Shown in pieces: positions 25,431-33,301 of a stretch of DNA of 64,000 nt. The notes below the pieces were generated by a model, which saw only the letters and a program-made list of their open reading frames with translations, searched no databases and was not told the DNA's origin. Source of the stretch: Chelativorans xinjiangensis (GTDB lineage Bacteria; Pseudomonadota; Alphaproteobacteria; Rhizobiales; Rhizobiaceae); the NCBI RefSeq assembly GCF_009812055.1, contig NZ_WQNH01000045.1, positions 24,015 through 88,014 of the forward strand, given 5' to 3'. How positions within the stretch are numbered: position 1 is the first letter of the stretch; the number at the start of each line of letters is the position of its first letter. A program made the translations under genes and the position numbers.

Positions 25431-26318
25431 CTACCTGATGAGCGGCAGGATGGTCTCGGCCGTGATCCGCATCTGGTCGGAATAGAACTCCTCCGTCAGC
25501 AGGCTGGAGCCGTGATCCTGGATGAACTTGAGCTGCTCGGGCGGGATGTCGACCGGATTGCGCTCCACCATGTTCGGATATTTCGCCGCCGGCGTGCGGT
25601 CGACGGGCGCAACGAACTCGTTGGTGAGCGCGCCGTCATAGCCGATCTCCTTCAGCGTGCCGACGATCTTTTCCCAGTCGAGCATTCCGAGCCCGCAGGC
25701 GAAGCGGTTGTTGTCGGCCACGTGGAAGTCGTAGAGGCGCTTTCCGGCAAGCCGGATCGCCTCGTACATGTCCTCTTCCTCGATGTTGAGGTGGAAAGCG
25801 TCGAGACAGACACCGCAGTCGGGATGCACCGCGTCCGCCAGGGCGAGGGCCTGCGCCGCGCGATTGAAGAGATAGGTCTCGAAGCGGTTGAGCGGCTCGA
25901 TCGCCACGCGCACACCTTTGGCCTGGGCATGGGCGAAGCACTCCTTGGTGGCATCCACCACCCATTTCCACTCTTCCTCCTCGGTACCGTCCGGCACGAC
26001 CTTGCCGACCGTCGCCGGCACCAGGGTAATGATCTCGCCGTCCAGCTCCGAGACCATGGTGATGACGCTCTTCACGTAGTCGACCGAACGGGCGCGCTGG
26101 CCTTCGTCCCTGGCCGCCAGATTGCGCTCGCCGAGCGTCAGCGTCACCGCACCCCAGCAGCGTATGCCGTGCTCCTTGAGGGCTGCACGGGTCTCACTCG
26201 GGTCGTACTGGTCGGGCTCACCCGAAATCTCGATGCTCTCGTAGCCGAATTTCTTGATCCGCCGCAGCGTCGTTTCCAGCGGCTCCGCACGCATCCAGTT
26301 GTGCGTCGAAAGATGCAT
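25431..26318 (-). CDS. Sugar phosphate isomerase/epimerase family TIM-barrel protein
   Basis: 295 residues from the ATG at 26318 with GGGAGGA upstream. It belongs to the AP-endonuclease 2-like TIM-barrel group of xylose-isomerase-type enzymes. Conserved blocks are FGYESIEISGEPDQY, VRVAIEPLNRFETYLFN (metal Glu), GVCLDAFHLNIEEED (Asp and His), DFHVADNNRFACG (His) and YDGALTNEFVAP (Glu). The DAFHLNIEE and RF pattern resembles ketose 3-epimerases of the tagatose/allulose type. First gene of the minus-strand operon, divergent from another member of the same family. Confidence 0.88.
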   Translation of the reverse strand: MHLSTHNWMRAEPLETTLRRIKKFGYESIEISGEPDQYDPSETRAALKEHGIRCWGAVTLTLGERNLAARDEGQRARSVDYVKSVITMVSELDGEIITLVPATVGKVVPDGTEEEEWKWVVDATKECFAHAQAKGVRVAIEPLNRFETYLFNRAAQALALADAVHPDCGVCLDAFHLNIEEEDMYEAIRLAGKRLYDFHVADNNRFACGLGMLDWEKIVGTLKEIGYDGALTNEFVAPVDRTPAAKYPNMVERNPVDIPPEQLKFIQDHGSSLLTEEFYSDQMRITAETILPLIR

Positions 26319-26407
26319 GATGTTCCTCCCCAATCCGATACTTGCGCTTGCGCAGGACTGAAAGCCGGCGCGCCTTTACCTCCTCAAGCCGCCCCAGCAT
26401 TTCGGCT

Positions 26408-26424
26408 AACTGGTTCGACCAAAT
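26408..26424. promoter_or_regulatory. Candidate FCD-GntR operator, site 4 (AACTGGT-TCG-ACCAAAT)
   Basis: Core TGGTTCGACCA is identical to site 2. It is about 90 bases upstream of the minus-strand epimerase-dehydratase-GntR-dehydrogenase operon and so would provide autoregulation of the GntR gene. Confidence 0.6.
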
Positions 26425-26585
26425 ATGCATGGAAGGAAGCTCTAGCGCACTTTTCACCTTGCAGCAAGCAGGCGGGGAGGGAAGTTCTGGGAAGCGCGGT
26501 TCCCTTATATTTCCATGTGATTTCGCGCTCTTTCGGCTTTGAACCTGACCGTCAGCGCAGCCGGTGTGTCCTTGACCCATTCGTC

Positions 26586-26602
26586 ATTTTGGTATTACCA
26601 AA
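26586..26602. promoter_or_regulatory. Candidate FCD-GntR operator, site 5 (TTTTGGT-ATT-ACCAAAA)
   Basis: A perfect 7-3-7 palindrome 38 bases before the plus-strand epimerase ATG. The AT-rich centre is like site 3, whereas sites 1, 2 and 4 have C/G-containing centres. Confidence 0.65.
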
Positions 26603-26639
26603 AGAAGCCGGCTGGCGGGGTGGGCTCGGGAGGGAATGC

Positions 26640-27491
26640 ATGAAGATCGGCATGTGCATGTATCTGTGGACGACGAACGTCTCCGCAAGGCACGAGGCGC
26701 TGCTGCGCGATATCAAGGCGACCGGCTTCGACGGTGTCGAAATCCCCGTCATGGCCGGAAACCCGGCGAAATACCGCCGGCTGGGCGCCATGCTCGACCG
26801 GATCGGCCTGGAGCGCACGGCGGTCTCGGCCATCGGCGATCCGGAGCGGAATTTGATCTCGCCCGATGCGCGCACGCACAAGGCCGGCATCGCCTACATG
26901 CGGCAGGCCATCGACTGCGCGGCCGCACTCGGTGCGACCACGCTCTCGGGGCCGCTGCACTCCACCCTCGGCCATTTCTCCGGCAAAGGCCCGACGCCGG
27001 CCGAGCGCCGGCGTTCCGTCGACGCGCAGCGGCTGATCGGCGACCACGCGGCACGCCGCGGCGTGACCATCGGGCTCGAGGCGCTCAACCGCTTCGAATG
27101 CTATTTGGTCAACACCATGGACGCGCTCTCGGCCCATATCGACGAGATCGGTCATCCCAACATCAAGGCGCTCTACGACACCTTCCACGCCAATATCGAG
27201 GAAGCCGATCCCATCGGCGCCTTCACGCGCAACGCGGGGAACATCGTCCATGTCCACATCTCCGAAAACGACCGCGGCGTGCCCGGCCGCGGTAACATCC
27301 CCTGGGCGGAGACCTTCGCCGCCATCCGCAAGAGCGGCTACGACGGGTGGCTGACCATCGAGTCCTTCGGCCGGGGGCTCAAGGACCTCGCCGCGGCCAC
27401 CAAGGTCTGGCGCGACTTCGCCGAAAGCCCCGAGGCGGTCTATCGCGAGGGCTACCGGCATATCCGTGAGGGTTGGGCCGCGGCGGCCTAG
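26640..27491 (+). CDS. Ketose 3-epimerase-like (D-tagatose/D-allulose 3-epimerase family) TIM-barrel protein
   Basis: 283 residues from the ATG at 26640, preceded by GGGAGGGA. The four metal ligands of the DTE/DPE family are visible: Glu in IGLEALNRFECY, Asp in LYDTFHANIEEAD, His in VHVHISENDRG and Glu in GWLTIESFG, plus the family block VPGRGNIPW. These enzymes epimerise free ketoses at C3. The frame stays open far upstream across the antisense of the dehydratase operon; that is a shadow. Operator site 5 lies directly before it. Confidence 0.9.
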   Translation: MKIGMCMYLWTTNVSARHEALLRDIKATGFDGVEIPVMAGNPAKYRRLGAMLDRIGLERTAVSAIGDPERNLISPDARTHKAGIAYMRQAIDCAAALGATTLSGPLHSTLGHFSGKGPTPAERRRSVDAQRLIGDHAARRGVTIGLEALNRFECYLVNTMDALSAHIDEIGHPNIKALYDTFHANIEEADPIGAFTRNAGNIVHVHISENDRGVPGRGNIPWAETFAAIRKSGYDGWLTIESFGRGLKDLAAATKVWRDFAESPEAVYREGYRHIREGWAAAA

Positions 27492-27649
27492 CATCGTTGC
27501 GACCGGGCTATCCGGCCAGTACAACTCGACCTCGCCGTCTGTCTGTCCTACGCTTGCGCGGAGAATCGTGGCATACCGCTGCTCTATCAGGGCGCCGATC
27601 GTTCGGTGACAGATCTCGCCACCGGCGCGACATGGGAGGACTGCTTTAG

Positions 27650-28633
27650 ATGCATGTGCTGGTGATCGGTGCCGCCGGAATGGTCGGCCGCAAGCTGGTC
27701 GAGCGGCTGGCCGCGGAGGAGGGCGTGCTCGGCACTGAGGTAAGCTGCCTGTCGCTCGTCGATATCGTCGAGCCGCCGGTGCCGGCCGCACTTGCCGGGA
27801 TCGCTTCGCCCATGGCGATGGACCTTTCCGCGCCCGGCAGCGCTGAAAAGCTCGCCGCCCAGCGCCCCGACGTCATCTTCCACCTTGCGGCCATCGTCTC
27901 CGGCGAGGCGGAGGCGGATTTCGAGAAGGGATACCGGGTCAATCTCGACGGGACGCGGGCGCTGTTCGAGGCGATCCGTCTGGAGGGACTAAAGGAGCCC
28001 TACCGGCCGCGCCTCGTCTTCGCCTCCTCCATCGCCGTCTTCGGCGCGCCGTTCCCGGACAGGATCGGCGATGAGTTTTTTGCAACGCCGCTGACGAGCT
28101 ACGGCACCCAGAAGGCGATTACGGAGCTTCTTCTGTCCGACTATTCCCGGCGCGGCTTTTTCGACGGCATCGGCCTCAGGCTTCCCACCATCTGCATTCG
28201 TCCCGGCACGCCGAACAAGGCGGCATCCGGCTTCTTCTCCAACATCCTGCGTGAGCCGTTGGCCGGCCAGGAGGCTGTGCTGCCGGTGGAAGAGGACGTG
28301 CGCCACTGGTTCGCCAGCCCGCGCGCGGCGGTCGGCTTCTTCATCCATGCGGCCAGGCTCGACCTGTCGCAGGTGGGGCCGCGGCGCAACCTCACCATGC
28401 CGGGGCTTTCGGCGCTGGTGGGCGAGGAAATCGCGGCGCTGAAGCGCGTGGCCGGGGAAAAGGCGGTGCGGCTGATCCGCCGCGAGCCGGACCCGACGAT
28501 CCGCAAGATCGTCGCTGGCTGGCCGACGAATTTCGACGCGAGGCGTGCCGAGGGGCTGGGCTTTGCGGCAGAGAAGAGCTTCGACGATATCATCCGGATT
28601 CATATCGAGGACGAACTTGGTGGGACGATCTGA
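27650..28633 (+). CDS. denD: D-erythronate dehydrogenase (DenD), NAD-dependent epimerase/dehydratase family
   Basis: 327 residues with an N-terminal Rossmann motif ([10 protein letters not shown]), [18 protein letters not shown], active-site [13 protein letters not shown] (Tyr and Lys) and the DenD-typical [20 protein letters not shown]. DenD oxidises D-erythronate to 2-keto-D-erythronate in tetronate catabolism. It has a GGGAGGA ribosome site and is followed one base later by an SDR gene. The usual partners OtnI and OtnC are not seen nearby, so the reaction may feed other steps here. The name rests on recognised family blocks, not on a search. Confidence 0.85.
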   Translation: MHVLVIGAAGMVGRKLVERLAAEEGVLGTEVSCLSLVDIVEPPVPAALAGIASPMAMDLSAPGSAEKLAAQRPDVIFHLAAIVSGEAEADFEKGYRVNLDGTRALFEAIRLEGLKEPYRPRLVFASSIAVFGAPFPDRIGDEFFATPLTSYGTQKAITELLLSDYSRRGFFDGIGLRLPTICIRPGTPNKAASGFFSNILREPLAGQEAVLPVEEDVRHWFASPRAAVGFFIHAARLDLSQVGPRRNLTMPGLSALVGEEIAALKRVAGEKAVRLIRREPDPTIRKIVAGWPTNFDARRAEGLGFAAEKSFDDIIRIHIEDELGGTI

Positions 28634-28634
28634 C

Positions 28635-29408
28635 ATGGCAGAGAAAAAATCGGCAGCGGGCAGGATTGCCCTGGTGACGGGCGGTGGTACCGGCGTAGGG
28701 CGCGGCATCGCCGAGGCGCTGGGAGCGGAGGGCTATACCGTGGTCGTCTCGGGCCGGCGCGCCGATGTGCTGGAGGCGGCGGCGAGCGAGATGGCCGCGG
28801 CAACGGGCGGTACCTTCCGGGCGATCTCCGCCGATGTCGGCGATCCGCAGTCGGTGGCGGCTCTTTTCGCCGAGATCGAGAAGACCTTCGGCCGCCTCGA
28901 CCTCCTGGTGAACAATGCCGGCACCAACGTGCCGGCCGTGCCCATGGAGGAGATCACCTTCGACCAGTGGAGCACCATCGTCGCGGCCAATCTCACCGGC
29001 GCCTTCCTGTGCACGCAGCAGGCCATGCGGCTGATGAAGAAGCAGACGCCGCACGGGGGACGCATCATCAACAACGGTTCCATCTCGGCGACGACGCCGC
29101 GGCCTTATTCCGCGCCCTATACGGCCACCAAGCACGCGATCACCGGCCTCACCAAGTCGACGGCGCTCGACGGCCGGCCCTTCGACATCGCCTGCGGCCA
29201 GATCGACATCGGCAACGCGGCAACCGACATGACGTCGCGGATGAGCGCCGGCGTGCTGCAGGCCAACGGCGAGATCGCCAGCGAGCCGACCATTCCGGTC
29301 AGCCAGGTGGCGGAGGCTGTGGTCTACATGGCCGGCCTGCCGCTGGAGGCCAATGTGCTCAACCTGACGGTCATGGCCACCAAGATGCCGCTGGTCGGCC
29401 GGGGGTAG
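28635..29408 (+). CDS. Short-chain dehydrogenase/reductase (SDR)
   Basis: 257 residues from the ATG at 28635. Cofactor motif [15 protein letters not shown], structural LLVNNAGTN, active-site Ser in [14 protein letters not shown] and YTATKHAI (Tyr and Lys) are all intact. Classical SDRs oxidise or reduce hydroxyl or keto groups with NAD(P). It follows DenD by one base, so the two form an operon acting on sugar acids or polyols. The substrate cannot be named. Confidence 0.92.
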   Translation: MAEKKSAAGRIALVTGGGTGVGRGIAEALGAEGYTVVVSGRRADVLEAAASEMAAATGGTFRAISADVGDPQSVAALFAEIEKTFGRLDLLVNNAGTNVPAVPMEEITFDQWSTIVAANLTGAFLCTQQAMRLMKKQTPHGGRIINNGSISATTPRPYSAPYTATKHAITGLTKSTALDGRPFDIACGQIDIGNAATDMTSRMSAGVLQANGEIASEPTIPVSQVAEAVVYMAGLPLEANVLNLTVMATKMPLVGRG

Positions 29409-29496
29409 CCGGGCGGGCCGGAGGGCGCGGCCTATAGTCCACCGCCTCGCTGGCCTATTGATCGCCGGCCTTTCGCTTGTCAGGAATGGCGTTGCT

Positions 29497-29510
29497 TGTC
29501 AGGAATGACA
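29497..29510. promoter_or_regulatory. Direct repeat and dyad before the aminotransferase
   Basis: GCTTGTCAGGAATG occurs twice (29475-29488 and 29494-29507, 19 bases apart). The second copy extends to a TGTCA-GGAA-TGACA dyad at 29497-29510. It lies about 55 bases before the aminotransferase start and could be a regulator site. No regulator gene is adjacent. Confidence 0.3.
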
Positions 29511-29562
29511 GGGAGCCGTGGCGGCGTGCCACGGTCGACGCCAACAAACCGAGAGGCCCGAC

Positions 29563-30918
29563 ATGAGCCGCCTGCCCAACTCCCTCGAAGCGCGTGACAT
29601 CGCCTACCACCTCCACTCCTACACAGACGCGCGCAAGCACGAGGAAACGGGGCCGCTCGTCATAGAGCGGGGCGAGGGCGTCCATGTCTACGACAACAAC
29701 GGCAAGCGCTATATCGAGGGCATGGCCGGGCTTTGGAGCGTGGCTCTGGGTTTCGGCGAGAAGCGCCTGGCGGAGGCCGCGGCGCGGCAGATGGAGAAGC
29801 TGCCCTACTACCACACCTTCGCGCATAAATCGCACGGGCCATCGGTGGAACTTGCCGAAAAGCTGGTGGCCATGGCGCCGGTGCCCATGTCCAAGGCCTA
29901 CTTCACCAATTCCGGCTCCGAGGCCAACGACACGGCCATCAAGATGATCTGGTATCGCTCGAACGCGTTGGGCGAGCCGCAGCGCAAGAAGATCATCTCG
30001 CGCGTGAAGGGCTATCACGGCGTCACGCTGGCCTCGGCGAGCCTCACGGGCCTGCCCAACAACCACCGCTCCTTCGACCTGCCGCTTGCCGGCATCCTGC
30101 ACACCACCTGCCCGCACTACCGCACCATGAAGGAGGAGGGCGAGAGCGAAGGGGACTTCGCAAAACGCTGCGCCCGGGACCTGGAGGTGCTGATCGTCGA
30201 GGAAGGGCCGGAGACCATCGCCGCCTTCTTTGCCGAGCCGGTGATGGGGGCGGGCGGCGTCATCGTGCCGCCGGAAGGCTATTGGGAGGCGATCCAGCCG
30301 GTTCTGAAGAAATACGGCATCCTCTTCGTGGCCGACGAGGTGATCTGCGGATTTGGGCGGACAGGCGAGCTGTTCGGCTCGACCACCTATGGCCTCGAGC
30401 CCGATATCATGACGTTGTCGAAGCAGCTTTCCTCCTCCTACCTGCCGATCTCCGCGCTGCTCGTCAACGAGAAGGTCTATGCGCCGCTGGCCGATGAGTC
30501 CCACGCAATCGGCACCTGGGGCCACGGTTTTACCGCCAGCGGGCATCCGGTGGCCGCTGCCGTGGCGCTGGAGAACCTGAAGATCATGGAGGAGCGCGAT
30601 GTGCTCGGCCATGTGCGGGAGGTCGCCCCGCGCTTCCTGGCACGGCTCGAAGCGCTGGGCGGGCGTGCGCTGGCGGTGGAGGCGCGCGGCGTCGGCTTGA
30701 TCGGCGCCGTCGAGTTCGCGCATCCGGCGCTCGCCGACACGCCCGGCGCCCTCGGCGACCGCATCAACCAGGCCACGCAGGACCGCGGCCTGATCTCACG
30801 CAACCTTGGCGACACGCTTGCTTTCTGCCCTCCGCTCGTCATTTCCGAAAAGGAGATCGACGAGATGTTCGACATCGCGGAAGCGGCGGTGGCGGACGTG
30901 GCGAAGGGGGTAGGGTAG
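29563..30918 (+). CDS. Class III aminotransferase (omega-aminotransferase family)
   Basis: 451 residues from the ATG at 29563. PLP-binding features of class III are visible: AYFTNSGSEANDTAIKM, KGYHGVTLASASLTG, ILFVADEVICGFGRTG and the Schiff-base Lys287 in MTLSKQLSSSYLPISA. The FDLPLAGILHTTCPHYR segment resembles enzymes acting on beta-alanine, taurine or similar omega-amines with pyruvate as acceptor. No linked transporter is adjacent. The upstream in-frame extension to 29518 lacks a ribosome site. Confidence 0.92.
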   Translation: MSRLPNSLEARDIAYHLHSYTDARKHEETGPLVIERGEGVHVYDNNGKRYIEGMAGLWSVALGFGEKRLAEAAARQMEKLPYYHTFAHKSHGPSVELAEKLVAMAPVPMSKAYFTNSGSEANDTAIKMIWYRSNALGEPQRKKIISRVKGYHGVTLASASLTGLPNNHRSFDLPLAGILHTTCPHYRTMKEEGESEGDFAKRCARDLEVLIVEEGPETIAAFFAEPVMGAGGVIVPPEGYWEAIQPVLKKYGILFVADEVICGFGRTGELFGSTTYGLEPDIMTLSKQLSSSYLPISALLVNEKVYAPLADESHAIGTWGHGFTASGHPVAAAVALENLKIMEERDVLGHVREVAPRFLARLEALGGRALAVEARGVGLIGAVEFAHPALADTPGALGDRINQATQDRGLISRNLGDTLAFCPPLVISEKEIDEMFDIAEAAVADVAKGVG

Positions 30919-31030
30919 CTCGCTTTCCCCTCAAGGGGTCGGGTGGGGCGTTTATGATACCGGCATGCTGCCCAGGTCTTTGAGCGCGTTGTGCGGCAGA
31001 TGGAGTTCGGCCGCAGCGAGGCTGCACGCC

Positions 31031-31834
31031 TCAATCGACGCTGACCGCAGCGACGGAGCTGCGAAGCGCGTCGGCAAAGTCCGGATGGCCATAGAGGTCG
31101 TTGTGACCAGACGCGATCGTGATGTCTTTGCGCAGGTCGCGGGCCGCCTCGCGAACGGGCGCTGAGCGCGCCGCGGGAACGACGACGTCGTTTGCCGCCG
31201 TGATGACGGCCGCCGGCATGTCGAGGCCACACAAGGTTTCCGCCGTCTCCATACGATGCCGCAGCAAGAGGCGCACTGGAAGCCAAGGATAATGGTGAGC
31301 GGCAAGTTCCTCGAGCGAGTCGAACGGGGTTACGACGACGATACCCTGCAGAGATCGGGTAACTGCCAAATCCACCGCAACCGCAGCACCGACGCTGAGG
31401 CCGACCGCGACGATGCCTGTTTCGACCTCACCGGCGAGGTGATCGTACGCGCGCTGGGCATCGTCGAACAGGGCAGCCGCCGATGGGCGCCCGCTGCTCG
31501 GCCCATATCCGCGGTAGTGCAACGCGGCGACCTCATATTCAGGGAATATCTGGCGCAGCATTAGGACAAGCGCGTCGGCGTTCCAGGCGTTGCCGCCGAA
31601 GCCCAGCAGGAGCGGCCGTGGTTCGGCCGTCGGCCGCTCCGCCGGCAGGCGCACCAGGACGACATGCTCCCCGTCCTTCGTCGCCAGTTCGACACGGCGT
31701 GCTCCGGCAGGCAGTTCGGGCCCGAAAGCTGCAAGGCCGGCCGGAAAGATCATCCAGGTCTGAAGGGCATACGCGACGGCGACGACGACCGCGTACAACC
31801 CGGCGAGCGCCAGCGTCAGTTTCAGGAGCCACAT
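31031..31834 (-). CDS. Membrane-anchored alpha/beta hydrolase (BEM46-like)
   Basis: 267 residues from the ATG at 31834 (a longer form from 31894 is possible). An N-terminal hydrophobic anchor (LLKLTLALAGLYAVVVAVAY) precedes an alpha/beta fold with YRGYGPSSGRPS, nucleophile serine in GLSVGAAV (GxSxG), acid Asp in ITAANDVVVP and His in TIASGHNDLYG. This arrangement matches the BEM46/YfhR-like serine hydrolases that face the periplasm or cytoplasm. No operon partner is obvious; the next gene upstream is 111 bases away. Substrate unknown. Confidence 0.85.
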   Translation of the reverse strand: MWLLKLTLALAGLYAVVVAVAYALQTWMIFPAGLAAFGPELPAGARRVELATKDGEHVVLVRLPAERPTAEPRPLLLGFGGNAWNADALVLMLRQIFPEYEVAALHYRGYGPSSGRPSAAALFDDAQRAYDHLAGEVETGIVAVGLSVGAAVAVDLAVTRSLQGIVVVTPFDSLEELAAHHYPWLPVRLLLRHRMETAETLCGLDMPAAVITAANDVVVPAARSAPVREAARDLRKDITIASGHNDLYGHPDFADALRSSVAAVSVD

Positions 31835-31945
31835 CGCCGGAATTTCGCCCAACGCTCCTGATCTGGCAATGGCGGACGCAGAGCGCGAGAGCAACGCCCC
31901 GTGCCAGCGTGCAGTGCCGAGCAGTCGGAAATGCGTAAGCGGCGG

Positions 31946-33181
31946 CTACGCCACGAGCGTTGCGGACCGTTCCACGAGCCACCAGGCCGACACGACAGCG
32001 ATGCCGGCGAGCGTGGCCGCGCGCAGGACCGGCGTGAGCGAAGCCGAAAGCCGCGTTACGACGGCCACCGCCAGCAAGGTTGCCGCAATGATCGTCAACT
32101 GGCCGATTTCGATGCCGACATTGAAAGCCGCCAGCGCGGGCACGAGGTTGGGCGCGTCACGGCCAAGAATGTCGCCGAGAACGAAGGAAAAGCCGAGCCC
32201 GTGCAGCAGGCCGACACCTGCGATCGGCAGGATCGAATCCATCCTGCCCAATAGAGCGGCGACCGCCGCATAAAGCACCGTCGCCGCGATGGCGGCTTCG
32301 ACCGCCGGAATGAACCAGGGCCAGGAAGGCGCCGCGCCCAGGAAGGTGGCGATCAGCGTCACCGAATGGCCAAGCGTGAACGCCGTCACGATCCACAACA
32401 GCCGACCGCGCGCGCCGATGCCAAGCGCCAGGCAGACAACCAGGAAGACATGGTCCAGCCCCTCGACAATGTGCAGCATGCCCTGCCAGACGAATTCGCC
32501 GACGGTGCGCCAGAGCGAGGCGTCGATCGCGGCGGGTCGCTCCAATTGTCCCGGTCGCGTGTAGGAAACCGGCACCTTTCCACGCGCGTCGATGATGTGG
32601 TTGTCGATGGTCACGCCGTCGGGGACCGGCAGCGGCGGATAGGCCGAGCGCGCTGCCACCGGGCCGGCGACGTCCAGTGGCGACAGGCTGACTGCGAAAT
32701 CCACATAGGCCTCGCCAAAAACCGGATCGAGGCCGCTGCTTGCGCCCGCGATCGCGGCTTCCGCCGCTTCCCGGTCGTCGAAAGGGCCCGCCGGCATGCG
32801 CGCGTGAACGCGCATGGCAACGAGGCGGGCAGCGATTTCCCGGCCGTTCTGCGACCAGGACATGGCATGTTCGAGCCGTTCCCGGAACGCGGACTCGTTG
32901 GCCGCTATAGCCTCCATGGAGACCCTGTAGCGACCTCCCGCCCCGGTCTCTTCGAAATAGAGGAACGGCGTGTCCAGCGCTTGGCTGCTTGCCTGTGCGC
33001 TCGTGACCACGTCGGAAAAGACGAGCGGCAGCGGCGCGCGCACATAGGCGGTCAATGTCTCCCCGTGCGGCGCGATCAGGATAGTCCGCAGTTTGGTGCC
33101 CTGCGCAAAATGCGCGCGCGCGGTCCCTGCATGGGCAAGAAGCGCGGCCAGGATCAGGACGACGTTGACGATGATACGCAC
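31946..33181 (-). CDS. HupE/UreJ-type membrane protein with large N-terminal periplasmic domain
   Basis: 411 residues from the GTG at 33181 (CGGAG upstream). It has a signal peptide (about 1-21), then about 190 residues of predicted periplasmic domain, then six to seven helices with GMLHIVEGLDHVFLVVCL, VTAFTLGHSVTLIATFL and GLLHGLGFSFVLGDIL. These match the HupE/UreJ_2 family, proposed metal (often nickel or cobalt) permeases. Histidines and aspartates in the helices are the likely metal contacts. The gene follows the phosphoesterase on the same strand. Confidence 0.88.
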   Translation of the reverse strand: MRIIVNVVLILAALLAHAGTARAHFAQGTKLRTILIAPHGETLTAYVRAPLPLVFSDVVTSAQASSQALDTPFLYFEETGAGGRYRVSMEAIAANESAFRERLEHAMSWSQNGREIAARLVAMRVHARMPAGPFDDREAAEAAIAGASSGLDPVFGEAYVDFAVSLSPLDVAGPVAARSAYPPLPVPDGVTIDNHIIDARGKVPVSYTRPGQLERPAAIDASLWRTVGEFVWQGMLHIVEGLDHVFLVVCLALGIGARGRLLWIVTAFTLGHSVTLIATFLGAAPSWPWFIPAVEAAIAATVLYAAVAALLGRMDSILPIAGVGLLHGLGFSFVLGDILGRDAPNLVPALAAFNVGIEIGQLTIIAATLLAVAVVTRLSASLTPVLRAATLAGIAVVSAWWLVERSATLVA

Positions 33182-33199
33182 ATCGGCTCCGCAGGTGGT

Positions 33200-33227
33200 T
33201 TGCCCGGGCGATTCAACGTCCGGGCAA
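33200..33227 (-). terminator. Hairpin between the phosphoesterase and HupE genes
   Basis: TTGCCCGG and CCGGGCAA form an 8-base stem with a 12-base loop in the 120-base gap between the two minus-strand genes. It could attenuate or end phosphoesterase transcription. There is no U-tract. Confidence 0.4.
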
Positions 33228-33301
33228 GAGGTTCCGTTTCTTCCGGATGCGTTCGGATCGAGGCGCTGTTTGCAGCCGCCCGGCCTGAACCGCAACAGAC
33301 C

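Larger units (their letters stand above)
26319..26639. promoter_or_regulatory. Divergent promoter region between two epimerase genes
   Basis: A 321-base gap between divergent TIM-barrel epimerase genes. It holds two TGGT-N3-ACCA dyads, one nearer each gene (26408 and 26586). No credible coding frame is seen inside it. Confidence 0.6.

Noticed and set aside
24714..26639. Long open frame on the plus strand running into the epimerase gene (925 codons in all)
   Set aside because: This part is antisense to the dehydratase and isomerase genes, is rich in Arg, Asp, Gly and His, and has no family motifs. Only the last 283 codons are real; the rest is a high-GC shadow.
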